A stretch of 44,335 nucleotides of DNA from Siminovitchia terrae (GTDB lineage Bacteria > Bacillota > Bacilli > Bacillales > Bacillaceae_C). A model generated the notes under the pieces. It was not told the DNA's origin, ran no database searches, and saw only the letters and a list, made by a program, of their open reading frames with translations. The stretch spans positions 164,404 to 208,738 of the forward strand of contig NZ_QYTW02000005.1 of the NCBI RefSeq assembly GCF_003605405.2. Reading direction: 5' to 3'. Of the stretch, positions 9,291 to 17,505 are shown in pieces (position 1 is the stretch's first letter; each line of letters starts with the position of its first letter). The position numbers were made by a program, and so were the translations under genes.

Positions 9291-9482
9291 CAGTTGATAA
9301 GTAAACAGGGCGTTCATGTTTCTTTTGATGTTGCAGGCCGCGTGTTGCTTACATCCATCGAGTTAACTGGAATTAGCGAGTCATTACCAATGAGCTCAGT
9401 TCCAACATGGTTTATCGCTAGTATATTTCTATACGGCAAAATATTTATACTCAGTACTTAGGCTATTTCTTTCTTACTAATT

Positions 9483-10088
9483 TTATTCTTCGACGGCGAT
9501 TCCAGCAGCTTTGAAGTGTCCATAGGCAACGATTTTACTAAATTGTGATGAAACTTCTTCCACAGGAAGGGGCAAATCGTTTTTGATCCACCAAATGATG
9601 ACCCCCATAAAAGCTGATACGAGATATTCGAGTAGCAATTCTTTCGATATTTTTAAAGTAGATTTTCCCTGAGAAGAAGTCCAGCCCTCATTTAACTTAT
9701 CTTTAATAATCTTCTCCATTTTTGACTGAAACAAATAAATTTTATTCTCTCCAACTAACATCGCTTGATAATAAGAGGTATTATGCGAAATGTGTTCCAA
9801 TATAGTCTGCATGACGGTCTCAAGTGTAGAAATACTAAAAGGTCTCATGCTGATAGGACATTGAACGATGGCGTTTTTTATTTCCTCCAATAACTCTTCC
9901 ACACATCTATCTAATAAATCAGGCTTATCTTGGTAATGGAGATAGAAAGTGTTTCGATTGATCATTGCGCGATCGGCAATATCCTGGATCGTTATGGCTT
10001 CATAGCCTTTTTCCTGAATAAGTTCATAAAATGCCTTTCGAATCGATTGGTTCGTCCGCAATACCCTTAGATCGGTTTTCTTATTCAT
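9483..10088 (-). CDS. TetR-family transcriptional regulator
   Basis: A 201-residue repressor. The N-terminal helix-turn-helix reads ITIQDIADRAMINRNTFYLHY (residues about 37-57), typical of TetR proteins; the C-terminal half is a ligand-binding helical domain of the TetR_C_8/33 kind. The ATG at 10088 is preceded by GAGAGGAAAC. It is divergent from the double SnoaL-like gene and an MFS pump, and a palindrome just downstream of that gene's promoter is a likely operator. The inducer is unknown. Confidence 0.9.
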   Translation of the reverse strand: MNKKTDLRVLRTNQSIRKAFYELIQEKGYEAITIQDIADRAMINRNTFYLHYQDKPDLLDRCVEELLEEIKNAIVQCPISMRPFSISTLETVMQTILEHISHNTSYYQAMLVGENKIYLFQSKMEKIIKDKLNEGWTSSQGKSTLKISKELLLEYLVSAFMGVIIWWIKNDLPLPVEEVSSQFSKIVAYGHFKAAGIAVEE

Positions 10089-10179
10089 TTTTTCGTTTCC
10101 TCTCAAAAAAAATTTAGATCGTTAAGCGACAAATTTCTACGAATTGTATATTATCCATCAAAAACAAAAATATTGGATA

Positions 10180-10248
10180 TTGTATATGGTATTTCCTCTT
10201 ATTATAATGGGCATTAGATAAATAAACAACATATTGTTCATTAATGCC
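10180..10248 (+). promoter_or_regulatory. Promoter with palindromic TetR-type operator
   Basis: TTGTAT (10180-10185), 17 bases, TATAAT (10203-10208). Immediately downstream lies AACAACATATTGTT (10225-10238), arms AACAA / TTGTT, nested inside a wider inverted repeat GGCATTA / TAATGCC (10210-10216 and 10242-10248). A repressor bound over the start site would block transcription of the rightward genes. That the divergent TetR protein is the binder is inferred from position. Confidence 0.6.
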
Positions 10249-10365
10249 TATAAATTTGAAGGAGGGGAAATAAAGTAAAAGTTAATAGTTAGGAATTGGT
10301 CAATCAGGGATTATACTTATCTAACTTAAATAATGTGAAATTTAATAAATACGGAGGTTTTTGAA

Positions 10366-11145
10366 ATGACAATAAATACTAAAAATGAGCTTGTTCTTAA
10401 AGCAATCGCAGTCATAGAAAGTTTAGAGAACGGTAATCCTGAAGCTATTACCGCTTATATTAATCCAGACAAATATATTCAGCACAATCAGTCCTTACTC
10501 GATGGTCGTGATGCCATGCTTGGCGCACTTGATCATTTAAAGGAAATAGGTACAAAGGTAAGTGTTAAGCGTGCGTTAGTCGACGGAAATTATGTTGCAC
10601 TTCATTCTGAATATGATTTTTTCGGCCCCAAAATCGTTTTTGATATATTTCGTTTTGAGAATGGACTGATCGTTGAACATTGGGATAATTTGCAAGAAAA
10701 GGTAGAAAAGACACCAAGCAATCATACGATGATTGATGGACCGACCACAATTAAGGATATAGACAAGACTGATGCAAACAAAGAATATGTTAAAAGTTTT
10801 GTGGAGAATATCTTAATTGGGAAGAACCCAGATCTGCTTACCTCTTACTTTGATGGGGATAACTACATTCAGCATAGTCCACATATTGCAGATGGCCTTT
10901 CCGGTCTTCACGCTGCAATGCAGGAGCTCGAGGAGAAAGGTATTAAATTTCAATACACTCAAGTTCATCAGATTATCGGACAAGGTGATTTTGTTCTTGT
11001 GGTGAGTGAAGGTATATTTAATGGTCAACAAACTGCTTTCTATGATTTGTTCCGCGTAGAGGATGGAAAAATCGCCGAGCATTGGGACGTAATCGAAACC
11101 ATATTGCCGGAAGAGGAGCGAAAAAATTCGAACAGTAGATTTTGA
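10366..11145 (+). CDS. Tandem SnoaL-like (NTF2-fold) protein
   Basis: A 259-residue protein made of two homologous SnoaL-like halves, at about residues 8-112 and 134-248. Each half repeats the pattern YI(Q)HN/SP, a DGxxA/GL helix and the ending DxFRxExGxIxEHWD. The halves belong to the polyketide-cyclase-like NTF2 superfamily that many bacteria use as small-molecule binding or isomerising proteins; no reaction can be named. The start follows ACGGAGG. It is controlled by the promoter and palindrome at 10180-10248 and ends at a strong terminator. Neighbours are a divergent TetR regulator and an efflux pump, which suggests a response to a small toxic or signalling compound. Confidence 0.85.
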   Translation: MTINTKNELVLKAIAVIESLENGNPEAITAYINPDKYIQHNQSLLDGRDAMLGALDHLKEIGTKVSVKRALVDGNYVALHSEYDFFGPKIVFDIFRFENGLIVEHWDNLQEKVEKTPSNHTMIDGPTTIKDIDKTDANKEYVKSFVENILIGKNPDLLTSYFDGDNYIQHSPHIADGLSGLHAAMQELEEKGIKFQYTQVHQIIGQGDFVLVVSEGIFNGQQTAFYDLFRVEDGKIAEHWDVIETILPEEERKNSNSRF

Positions 11146-11170
11146 AGTTTGTCTAGCGGAATCGCAGAAA

Positions 11171-11203
11171 AACATCGCCACATTAAATGACGGCGATGTT
11201 TTT
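11171..11203 (+). terminator. Intrinsic terminator after the SnoaL-like gene
   Basis: AACATCGCC / GGCGATGTT perfect stem followed by TTTTT. Confidence 0.9.
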
Positions 11204-11299
11204 CGTATCACAGACATATCTGAGCGATAAATTAATCATCAAAGAAATAAAAGAGCGTTGCTTCAACAATGCTTAACTAAAGAAATGAGGTGTCTCTTA

Positions 11300-12676
11300 A
11301 TGCAAACCAATCATAGAATTCAAAGGAATAATGAAGAGTTGTTATTAGGCGTTCTTGTCTTTACGCTCATTATCGCCGTCATGAATTTAACCATGTTTAA
11401 TGTTGTACTTCCAGATATCAGTAAACAGTTTCAGCTTTCACTATCACAAGCAGGCTGGATCGTCACGAGTTATATGATTGTCTATGCAATCGGCTCAGTA
11501 ACTTACGGGAAATTGTCAGACATTTATAGCTTAAAGAATTTGTTGACCTTTGGTCTATTACTTTTTGCAATTGGATCAGTTGTTGGTTTGGTGGCTATTA
11601 AATTTTGGATGCTTATTGTGGGACGAATTGTACAGGCAGCTGGTGCATCAGTCATTCCGGCGATTTCAATGATCGTTCCGGTTCGTTACTTTTCACCCGA
11701 AAAGCGTGGACGTGCTTTGGGTACCATTGCAATCGGGTTCGCGCTAGGTTCGGCATTAGGTCCGATTATTGCCGGGGTGACAAGCAGTACGTGGAACTGG
11801 AGAGTTTTATTTGTGGTTTCCCTTCTATCGTTGCTGACGTTGCCAATGTATCGTAAATATTTAAATGATGAAAAGCGGAGTGCCGGCAAAATGGATTTTA
11901 TCGGCGGAACACTTTTGGCAGGTACAGTAGCCACCCTGTTACTGGCTTTAACAAATGGGAATATATTGTTTGTTACGACTGGGACCATTTTCTTTATTTT
12001 GTTCTTATTACGTATTTTCTACGCTTCAGCGCCATTTATAGATCCGGCTATATTTCGAAACAAATCGTTTTCATTCAGTCTTATTATTGCTTTCGTAATG
12101 ATTGGAGTTAGCTTTGCTATTCCATTTATTACACCTCAGTTACTCTCTTCTATAAACCAATTGTCAGCGGCTTTCATTGGAATTGTTATGTCCCCGGCAG
12201 CCCTTGTGGCTGCATTATTGGGACGGAGGGGAGGACAGTTGGCTGATGAAAAGGGAAATCCGTTTCTTGTGTATACTGCAGCAACACTTCTTATTATCGG
12301 TTTTATCTGTTTGTCTTCAGTCGTCGGCATGTCGCCGGTCCTTATTGCAATCTTTCTTATTTTCGCTGTCCTAGGTCAATCGTTCATGCTAATCGCTATG
12401 TCGAACACTGTTTCACAAACGCTATCAAAAAAACATACGGGAGTAGGAATGGGGTTGTTTACCATGATCACTTTTATTTCAGCAGCTGTATCAACAGCTT
12501 CAATCGGCAAGGTACTTGATTTTGGCACATCAACCATTCGCTTGAATCCGATAAATCAAAATAGCATTACTTTTGTATATGGCAATATTTTGCTGTTACT
12601 AGCCGTTCTAGTTGTTGTGATGGTCACATTTTATTATGCACAATTTGGACGTAAAAAAGGTGTTGATACCACCTAA
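11300..12676 (+). CDS. MFS drug efflux transporter, Tet(L)/Tet(K)-like DHA2 family
   Basis: A 458-residue transporter, the same length as Tet(L). About 14 hydrophobic segments are visible. MFS signature A reads YGKLSDIYSLKN near residue 75, and the antiporter motif C region contains GFALGSALGPIIAG. The N-terminal NVVLPDISKQF corresponds to the NVSLPDIANDF of Tet(L). The start at 11300 follows GAGGTGT. Similarity to Tet(L) places it among 14-helix drug/proton antiporters, but whether it exports tetracycline or another drug cannot be told. A terminator separates it from the SnoaL-like gene, so it probably has its own promoter. The flavin reductase follows after about 70 bases. Confidence 0.88.
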   Translation: MQTNHRIQRNNEELLLGVLVFTLIIAVMNLTMFNVVLPDISKQFQLSLSQAGWIVTSYMIVYAIGSVTYGKLSDIYSLKNLLTFGLLLFAIGSVVGLVAIKFWMLIVGRIVQAAGASVIPAISMIVPVRYFSPEKRGRALGTIAIGFALGSALGPIIAGVTSSTWNWRVLFVVSLLSLLTLPMYRKYLNDEKRSAGKMDFIGGTLLAGTVATLLLALTNGNILFVTTGTIFFILFLLRIFYASAPFIDPAIFRNKSFSFSLIIAFVMIGVSFAIPFITPQLLSSINQLSAAFIGIVMSPAALVAALLGRRGGQLADEKGNPFLVYTAATLLIIGFICLSSVVGMSPVLIAIFLIFAVLGQSFMLIAMSNTVSQTLSKKHTGVGMGLFTMITFISAAVSTASIGKVLDFGTSTIRLNPINQNSITFVYGNILLLLAVLVVVMVTFYYAQFGRKKGVDTT

Positions 12677-12677
12677 T

Positions 12678-12692
12678 TGAGAATCATTGTCA
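12678..12692 (+). promoter_or_regulatory. Fur-box-like site ahead of flavin reductase
   Basis: TGAGAATCATTGTCA agrees with the 7-1-7 Fur core TGATAATNATTATCA at 13 of 15 positions counting N. It lies 55 bases before the reductase start, next to an AT-rich TATAAT-containing segment (12723). A candidate site only. Confidence 0.45.
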
Positions 12693-12747
12693 CTTATTGT
12701 ATAGTAGATAGTAACGATAAATATAATTGAGTAGAGGAGAATAGATA

Positions 12748-13464
12748 ATGAAAATATATTGGACTAAAATAAATAAGATTATTGAAGAAGCACCTGAGGT
12801 TAAAACGTACCTGCTCGACTGTCCGGAAGACTTTACATGGGAAGAAGGTTCCCACACTCACTTCGCGCTGGAAGGTTTTAATGCAGGGGATAAACCAAAT
12901 CGCAGCCTGGTTCGACATATGTCAATCTCCACATTACCGAATGAAAATTCAATTGGTATCACAACACGCATAAGAGAGCAGTGCTCTGAGTATAAAACGA
13001 TTTTAAGAAATCTTGAAGTCGGCAGTGAAGTTGCATTATTTAAAACTCATTCGAATGTACCGCTTAAAAGAGAAGACAAAAATGTTTATCTGCTGTCAGC
13101 AGGTGTTGGCCTAGCCACTTTCAGACCGCTTGTACTTGATTATTTCGAACGTGCTGACAACGTCAATCAAGTTCATTCCCTAAACATCGATTCATCCAAA
13201 AACTTCTTATTCACTAATATTTTTGAATCCGCACCTGATAAAAAATTCACATCACAGTTTGTCGATAACCGAAAAGACTACTATGACGAAGTGAAAAACC
13301 TTGCTGCAGACAAGGAAGGACTCTTCTATATTGTTGGCAGTGACGAATTCCTCATGCAGAACATTGAAGTACTGCGTGAGCAGTGCATCAAGCCGGAACA
13401 GATTATGCTCGACAAACGTGAAGATCAACTGCCTGAGTTTTTATCATTTGATGTGTCAGTTTAA
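12748..13464 (+). CDS. FAD/NAD(P)H-dependent ferredoxin-reductase-like oxidoreductase
   Basis: A 238-residue single-chain FNR-type flavoprotein. The FAD-binding motif is RHMSIST (about residues 54-60), and the nucleotide-binding segment LLSAGVGLATFRPL (about 114-127) matches the GxGxxxxRP pattern of the family. No ferredoxin domain is attached. Such small reductases pass electrons from NAD(P)H to flavin, iron chelates or partner proteins. The ribosome site is GTAGAGGAG. The Fur-like box upstream suggests iron control and possibly a ferric reductase role, an inference. A terminator follows. Confidence 0.82.
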   Translation: MKIYWTKINKIIEEAPEVKTYLLDCPEDFTWEEGSHTHFALEGFNAGDKPNRSLVRHMSISTLPNENSIGITTRIREQCSEYKTILRNLEVGSEVALFKTHSNVPLKREDKNVYLLSAGVGLATFRPLVLDYFERADNVNQVHSLNIDSSKNFLFTNIFESAPDKKFTSQFVDNRKDYYDEVKNLAADKEGLFYIVGSDEFLMQNIEVLREQCIKPEQIMLDKREDQLPEFLSFDVSV

Positions 13465-13513
13465 TAGAGACAAAATATTTTCTTGGTAAATACTCAATCA
13501 ATGTTCCATTAAT

Positions 13514-13550
13514 GGGCGCTTTAACGGTAGAAAGAAGCGCTTTTTTTATT
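13514..13550 (+). terminator. Intrinsic terminator after the reductase
   Basis: GGCGCTT / AAGCGC stem with loop about 12 bases, followed by seven T residues at 13541. Confidence 0.8.
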
Positions 13551-13666
13551 ATTGTACCGTATTATGAAATATTTAAAATTGTTGAGCATTCTTTGAATTA
13601 CAAGCATCTTATGTGGAAATCAGAGAGAAGGCATAAACATCTTTTTATAGTTAGACTCTTATATAG

Positions 13667-13679
13667 TTAGATTATCTAA
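13667..13679 (+). promoter_or_regulatory. Perfect palindrome, probable MarR operator 1
   Basis: TTAGATTATCTAA is a perfect 13-base palindrome 16 bases ahead of the MarR start. MarR proteins normally bind such short palindromes in their own promoters. A near copy occurs at 14286. Confidence 0.65.
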
Positions 13680-13695
13680 TTATTGGAGTGATAAA

Positions 13696-14244
13696 ATGTC
13701 TAAATTTGATCGAGGATTCATAGATAAAGATACTTTACCTAAATTGGGATTAGAGCCATATGTAGAACTTATTAATAAATCATCATCAATTGATACCAAT
13801 ACTGAAGATGCAAAGATCGGATTGATGTTGCTATGGTTAAGTGACTACTTTTTAGATGTAGTGGATATGGAGTTAGCTCCATTTGAAATTACTGAAAGTA
13901 AATTGGACTTATTAATATTACTTACTTTACATGGTGAAAGACGAGCGACGCCATCCGCAATAGCAGAACGCTTAGGAATTGCAAGAGCATCGGCAACCTC
14001 TATGATTGACTGGTTAGAAAAGAAAAATCTAGTCATCCGAAACCACAGTACGCAAGATCGTAGGAGAATTTATGTAAGTTTAACAGAAGAAGGGCATACT
14101 TTTGTAAACAAAGTTTTGCCAACTTATTGGTCATCTTGTGCTTCTAGCATGATAGATTTGAATTCTGATGAGCGTAAAGTATTTGAGAAAATAATAAAAA
14201 AACTAACAAAATCTATGCAAAAAAGACTTGGAGTGGAGCGTTAA
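13696..14244 (+). CDS. MarR-family transcriptional regulator
   Basis: A 182-residue winged-helix protein. The recognition region ATPSAIAERLGIARASATSMIDWLEKKNLV (split around residues 77-106) and the wing TQDRRRIYVSLTEEG are typical of MarR. The N-terminus is longer than average by about 30 residues and its sequence is unfamiliar. The start follows TTGGAGTGAT. A perfect palindrome sits in its promoter and a one-mismatch copy lies just past its end, suggesting autoregulation plus control of a downstream gene that has since decayed. Confidence 0.9.
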   Translation: MSKFDRGFIDKDTLPKLGLEPYVELINKSSSIDTNTEDAKIGLMLLWLSDYFLDVVDMELAPFEITESKLDLLILLTLHGERRATPSAIAERLGIARASATSMIDWLEKKNLVIRNHSTQDRRRIYVSLTEEGHTFVNKVLPTYWSSCASSMIDLNSDERKVFEKIIKKLTKSMQKRLGVER

Positions 14245-14285
14245 ACTGTAGCAATGATAGTACAGTTTCTCTTATAGTCATTTAA

Positions 14286-14305
14286 TTAGGTTATCTAACT
14301 ATAAT
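14286..14305 (+). promoter_or_regulatory. Second MarR-type operator overlapping a -10 element
   Basis: TTAGGTTATCTAA differs from operator 1 by one base and runs straight into TATAAT (14300-14305). This looks like a regulated promoter whose gene has been lost; only a fragment follows. Confidence 0.5.
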
Positions 14306-14339
14306 CCAGGAAAGCCAAAAAGGAAGATATATTCAATGA

Positions 14340-14532
14340 ACAGAGCAATTTCAAGAGAATAAGTAAATTACTCTCTGATGACTGAAACTATACTGGTTTC
14401 AAAAATTAGAACGCGACTTAACAAATCAACTTTATATCTTAGATAAGCATTATGAAGGAGAAGAAGGGCAAAGTTTTCAAGTGGCTGGAAAGAAAATCAC
14501 TCCGAAATGGAGTGGGAGTAATTCCCTTGTTT
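14340..14532 (+). pseudogene. Remnant of an unidentified gene
   Basis: Downstream of operator 2, broken frames can be joined: NFKRISKLLSDD, then YWFQKLERDLTNQLYILDKH continuing with YEGEEGQSFQVAGKKITPKW to the stop at 14532. The first part is cut by stops and frame changes. I do not recognise the family. It was probably the target gene of the MarR protein. Confidence 0.35.
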
Positions 14533-14556
14533 GATGTATTTAAGCTTGCCTCAATC

Positions 14557-14592
14557 AAAAAGCCAGTCTAATTTTTTTCAGACTAGCTTTTA
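14557..14592. terminator. Bidirectional terminator
   Basis: AAAAGC-C-AGTCT and AGACT-A-GCTTTT form a stem with T-rich flanks on both strands. It closes the minus-strand operon ending at 14583 and the decayed plus-strand unit. Confidence 0.75.
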
Positions 14593-15125
14593 ATTTCCTT
14601 TTTCAGCATTAAAAATAAGAAAATTACACCGACTTCTACGATCAGCGGGACAAAAATAATATTTAAATGGAGGAAAATCACACTTATCAAAATGGCTATA
14701 CAAATAAATATTGAACTATATCGATAGCTTTTTGATTGATAAAAGAATGAATATGGTAATAAATGTGCACCGTAAATTATTGCATATACAGGTAAGCACC
14801 ACATAGGTGCTTTAACTAATAGAAGAATACAAATAATTAAATATAAGACTTGATTGTTTGTTGCAATCAATAGTCCATTAATTAATGGATTTTCTTTATA
14901 AAATAAATCAACATTTAATATTTTGGCACAAAGAATTGAAACAGGAAACAGCAATGCACCACAAGATAAAATGCCAATATTCTTTATTATTAAATCTAAA
15001 GGCAGCAAAGTGATTATTGTAATAACTCCCCAAATAAATATCGAGGCCATAATAAAAGGAAGACCCTTCTTTTGCTTCTTTGCAATATCATTTAATAACA
15101 CTTGTAAGCTAGTATTGATGTTCAT
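14583..15125 (-). CDS. Multi-pass membrane protein of unknown function
   Basis: A 180-residue protein with about six hydrophobic segments after a short hydrophilic start (SLQVLLNDIAKKQKKGLPF). It resembles the family I know as DUF7010, without an assigned function; that match is from memory. It starts after AAGGAGT, ten bases past the DUF3021 gene, so it is the third gene of the LytTR operon. A role in membrane stress or transport is only a guess from context. Confidence 0.75.
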   Translation of the reverse strand: MNINTSLQVLLNDIAKKQKKGLPFIMASIFIWGVITIITLLPLDLIIKNIGILSCGALLFPVSILCAKILNVDLFYKENPLINGLLIATNNQVLYLIICILLLVKAPMWCLPVYAIIYGAHLLPYSFFYQSKSYRYSSIFICIAILISVIFLHLNIIFVPLIVEVGVIFLFLMLKKEIKS

Positions 15126-15135
15126 TTCCGACTCC

Positions 15136-15552
15136 TTAATTTTTTAGCGCTTTATTCAAACTATCCGCTATTTTTTTATTTTCATATTTTGAGAAAAAAT
15201 AAAATCCGATGATATGACCGATCAACGTTATCAATAAAATTAGGAACAAATAGGGTTTGACAAATTCAAATACTTTCGGTGAAAAAAGATATACGCTTTC
15301 TATACCACAGAAGAAATTCAAAAAAGTACTAATAATAATTTTAGTTGTTACTTTGAATGTAGAGTAGTTCCACAAATAAGGATAAGCTATACCAAAAACA
15401 ATCCCCATTAGAATACTGATTCCAATTAAATTCCAAATATAAAGAAATGGGACTATTTCTTCATGAAGATTAAAAATAGTAATTAAAAAAACAATCCAAA
15501 TCATCCCTAAAAATGAAACCTGCAAAAAGTTATTTTTTAGGTCTTTTATCAT
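15136..15552 (-). CDS. DUF3021 membrane protein
   Basis: A 138-residue protein with four predicted membrane helices and a basic C-terminal tail. The length, topology and immediate position after a LytTR gene match the DUF3021 family, which is almost always paired with a LytTR regulator and is thought to restrain or tune it. The start codon overlaps the stop of the regulator by four bases (ATGA), implying translational coupling. Confidence 0.82.
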   Translation of the reverse strand: MIKDLKNNFLQVSFLGMIWIVFLITIFNLHEEIVPFLYIWNLIGISILMGIVFGIAYPYLWNYSTFKVTTKIIISTFLNFFCGIESVYLFSPKVFEFVKPYLFLILLITLIGHIIGFYFFSKYENKKIADSLNKALKN

Positions 15553-15989
15553 ATCAATCTCTCCTTAATAGACTTTGCATAATGTCTACTGACAATATAC
15601 TTATTTTGTTGTTTTGTAATAACTTCCAATCTCGCATGACTTCCCGAAGCAAATGAGCGTATTTGATTCAAATTCAAAATCATCGAATTGTTGATTCTAA
15701 CCAATCCGAATGATTCCAAGTAAGATAATTCTTTTAAAATCTTATTCAGCAATAGCTCTGTACCATCTATTAAAAAGATTTTGGTAAAATGACCAGATGC
15801 TTCAATTGCTTCGATGTCATTGAGTTCAATCATAACCTGACGATTTGTTTTGAAATCTGTTGCGCTTAATGTTATAGATTGAAAAACATGCTGTTCAAAT
15901 GTCGAAAGCAATTCTTTATTCGATGGATTACTAATAATCTCAATTTCAGAAGATGGTTTATTGTTTTTCCAAATATAGTTGAATTTCAT
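15549..15989 (-). CDS. LytTR-domain transcriptional regulator
   Basis: A 146-residue stand-alone LytTR regulator with no receiver domain. The LytTR domain covers about residues 45-144 and includes IEASGHFTKIFLIDGTELLL, FGLVRINNSMILNLNQI and the final YIVSRHYAKSIKERL. Such proteins bind direct repeats ahead of their own operon. The start follows GAAAGGAGATC. It is the first gene of a three-gene minus-strand operon with DUF3021 and another membrane protein. The upstream region (15990-16090) is AT-rich and presumably holds its promoter; I could not pin the elements. Confidence 0.9.
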   Translation of the reverse strand: MKFNYIWKNNKPSSEIEIISNPSNKELLSTFEQHVFQSITLSATDFKTNRQVMIELNDIEAIEASGHFTKIFLIDGTELLLNKILKELSYLESFGLVRINNSMILNLNQIRSFASGSHARLEVITKQQNKYIVSRHYAKSIKERLI

Positions 15990-16096
15990 GTTGATCTCCT
16001 TTCTGTTTATATCGTAGCAACACTTCTCAGAACTTACGATGATTTTTCGTTTTGTTGCAAAAAAAATAGACTTTGTTACAACATTGAATCAGTAAA

Positions 16097-16312
16097 TTGA
16101 AAACTACAGTATCCGACCATCAAAAGCCCCAGAGATATTCAGTTAGTGCTAAAGGCAATGAATCTAAATTGACTATTAAAACAGAAGCATTTTTGCGAAT
16201 GAAGCACCCTTCTTTTACAAATGAGGGAACAAAATTACATGTTATGAGAGAGTATAATGAGGAACGAATACAAGAAAAATACCCCCTCGAATATGGGGAG
16301 CAAGTAGCCTAA
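16097..16312 (+). other. Doubtful 71-codon open frame
   Basis: An open frame beginning with TTG and containing hydrophilic sequence such as KLTIKTEAFLRMKHPSFTNE. No ribosome site precedes it and I recognise no family. It may be a piece of the same vanished element as the FtsK fragment that follows. Between 16313 and 16483 I see nothing convincing. Confidence 0.25.
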
Positions 16313-16483
16313 AAAGGTGATTTATGTGTGTCTCAATTTGTTCTTTTATAAATTTTAAGATTGACTTGCCAGAATTCAAAGTTGGAATAAAGTCCTTTTA
16401 TTTGACGGAGCTCAAGAAGAATTATTCGGAGAACTTTACATGTTGTCCTTCCACTACTCTCCTTTACTTCGCTAACTATATTT

Positions 16484-16655
16484 TCAACCATCCCTTACCG
16501 GTTACTTCTATCACAGTTTCCACTGTGCATTGATGATGTGACAGTTCAAAATGGTTCTATGAAACTAGTGGAACATATTGAATGGAAATTCGATGAATTA
16601 CCTCATATATTGATTGTTGGTGGTACTGGCGGAGGAAAGACGTACTTTATCATCT
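16484..16655 (+). pseudogene. Fragment of FtsK/SpoIIIE-type conjugative coupling protein
   Basis: The frame reads TIPYRLLLSQFPLCIDDVTV, then QNGSMKLVEHIEWKFDELPH and the Walker A ILIVGGTGGGKTYF. This is the ATP-binding entrance of the TcpA/ConQ/Tn916 Orf21 family, which drives single-stranded DNA through the conjugation pore of integrative elements. The full protein is about 450 residues, of which about 55 remain. The frame breaks off after KTYF, where the sequence becomes the antisense of a DUF554 gene. No other conjugation gene is visible. Confidence 0.7.
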
Positions 16656-16918
16656 TTGTAGGTTACTTTCTGCTGAATAAATGTATCAAACCGATTGAGC
16701 TTATAATCAATATCAATAATATCTCCTACAATTGCACCAATTGTAATAGAAATAATAAGTATCATAATATTGGTGTTGGTTGAAATCCCACTGATACCTA
16801 TATAGAGAACGCAAAGTCCTACTCCCATCATCAATGTGTTCTTTATTTTCTCCGAGATACTTTCCTTCAAAAGGCTTCCAAATACTCCAGTTAAGCTCAT
16901 TAATATGTTTCCTATTAT
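16655..16918 (-). pseudogene. Truncated DUF554 (YdfK/YqgA-like) membrane protein gene
   Basis: Reading from 16918: IIGNILMSLTGVFGSLLKES, then a segment with GVGLCVLYIGISGI and IGAIVGDIIDIDYKLNRF. This matches the N-terminal third of DUF554 proteins, normally about 230 residues with seven helices. The proper start codon is missing (an ATG at 16900 is internal to the domain), and the 3' end is replaced by the FtsK fragment at about 16655. It follows directly on the deacylase stop, so the two were probably cotranscribed. Confidence 0.6.
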
Positions 16919-17404
16919 TTATACTTTTAGAAAACGAACAGTATTTCCATGCTTTTCTATAATACTTTGTAAGTCTTGTGGAGAAAGCCATAAAGTAGCT
17001 GTGTTTTCATTTGGATGAATTCCGATAGTATGAAACCTCATCAATTCTTCGTCAATGAAAACTTCAACTTTTCGTTTCATATCATTCAGTATACCTAAAG
17101 GAGTAACTGATCCTTTTTTTAAACCCAGATAGCGAAATAAATCATTTTCTGATGCAAAGCTAAGTGGCCGTGAGCCAAGTAACAAACGTAAGTCTTTCAA
17201 GTTTATTACCTTATCCTTGCTAATAACCAACAAATAATAATTTTTCTTCTTGTCATCACGAAGAAAAAGGTTTTTCACAATCAAGTCGGCCTTCGGTAGT
17301 CTGAAGCTATCAATTTCATCGATTGTATTAGCAGGTGGATGTTCTACCACACTATATTTCATTTGTAATTTGTTCAACATATCTATAATTTCCACTTGAT
17401 TCAT
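16919..17404 (-). CDS. Prolyl-tRNA deacylase-like protein (PrdX/YbaK family)
   Basis: A 161-residue protein of the aminoacyl-tRNA deacylase superfamily. Characteristic blocks are KADLIVKNLFLRDDKKKNYY, the GSVTPLGILND loop near residue 95 and the ending IGIHPNENTATLWLSPQDL followed by IIEKHGN. These match PrdX-type free-standing editing domains, which hydrolyse mischarged Ala-tRNA(Pro) or related products in the cytoplasm. It is divergent from a LysR gene with a LysR-type dyad in between, so it is the likely target of that regulator. Confidence 0.88.
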   Translation of the reverse strand: MNQVEIIDMLNKLQMKYSVVEHPPANTIDEIDSFRLPKADLIVKNLFLRDDKKKNYYLLVISKDKVINLKDLRLLLGSRPLSFASENDLFRYLGLKKGSVTPLGILNDMKRKVEVFIDEELMRFHTIGIHPNENTATLWLSPQDLQSIIEKHGNTVRFLKV

Positions 17405-17486
17405 ATCATTTCACCTTTGTTATAGATTTGAGAATATGGTATTTTATCCTAGTTACGCATTAAAAAAAACGTTTATTTTGTAATTG

Positions 17487-17505
17487 ACATGACAATTTCT
17501 CATGT
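17487..17505. promoter_or_regulatory. LysR-type operator in the divergent intergenic region
   Basis: ACATGA-CAATTTC-TCATGT is an inverted repeat with 6-base arms and fits the T-N11-A pattern of LysR sites. It lies about 80 bases from the deacylase start and 94 from the LysR start. Confidence 0.55.

Larger units (their letters stand above)
8611..9482. other. Gene-free stretch of decayed DNA
   Basis: No credible intact gene in about 870 bases. It contains a probable methylase relic (8778-8935), a long imperfect hairpin with outer arms AACCTC / GAGGTT at about 9130-9187, and IS21-like end repeats (9203-9290). Short open frames here lack ribosome sites and recognisable sequence. Confidence 0.6.
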
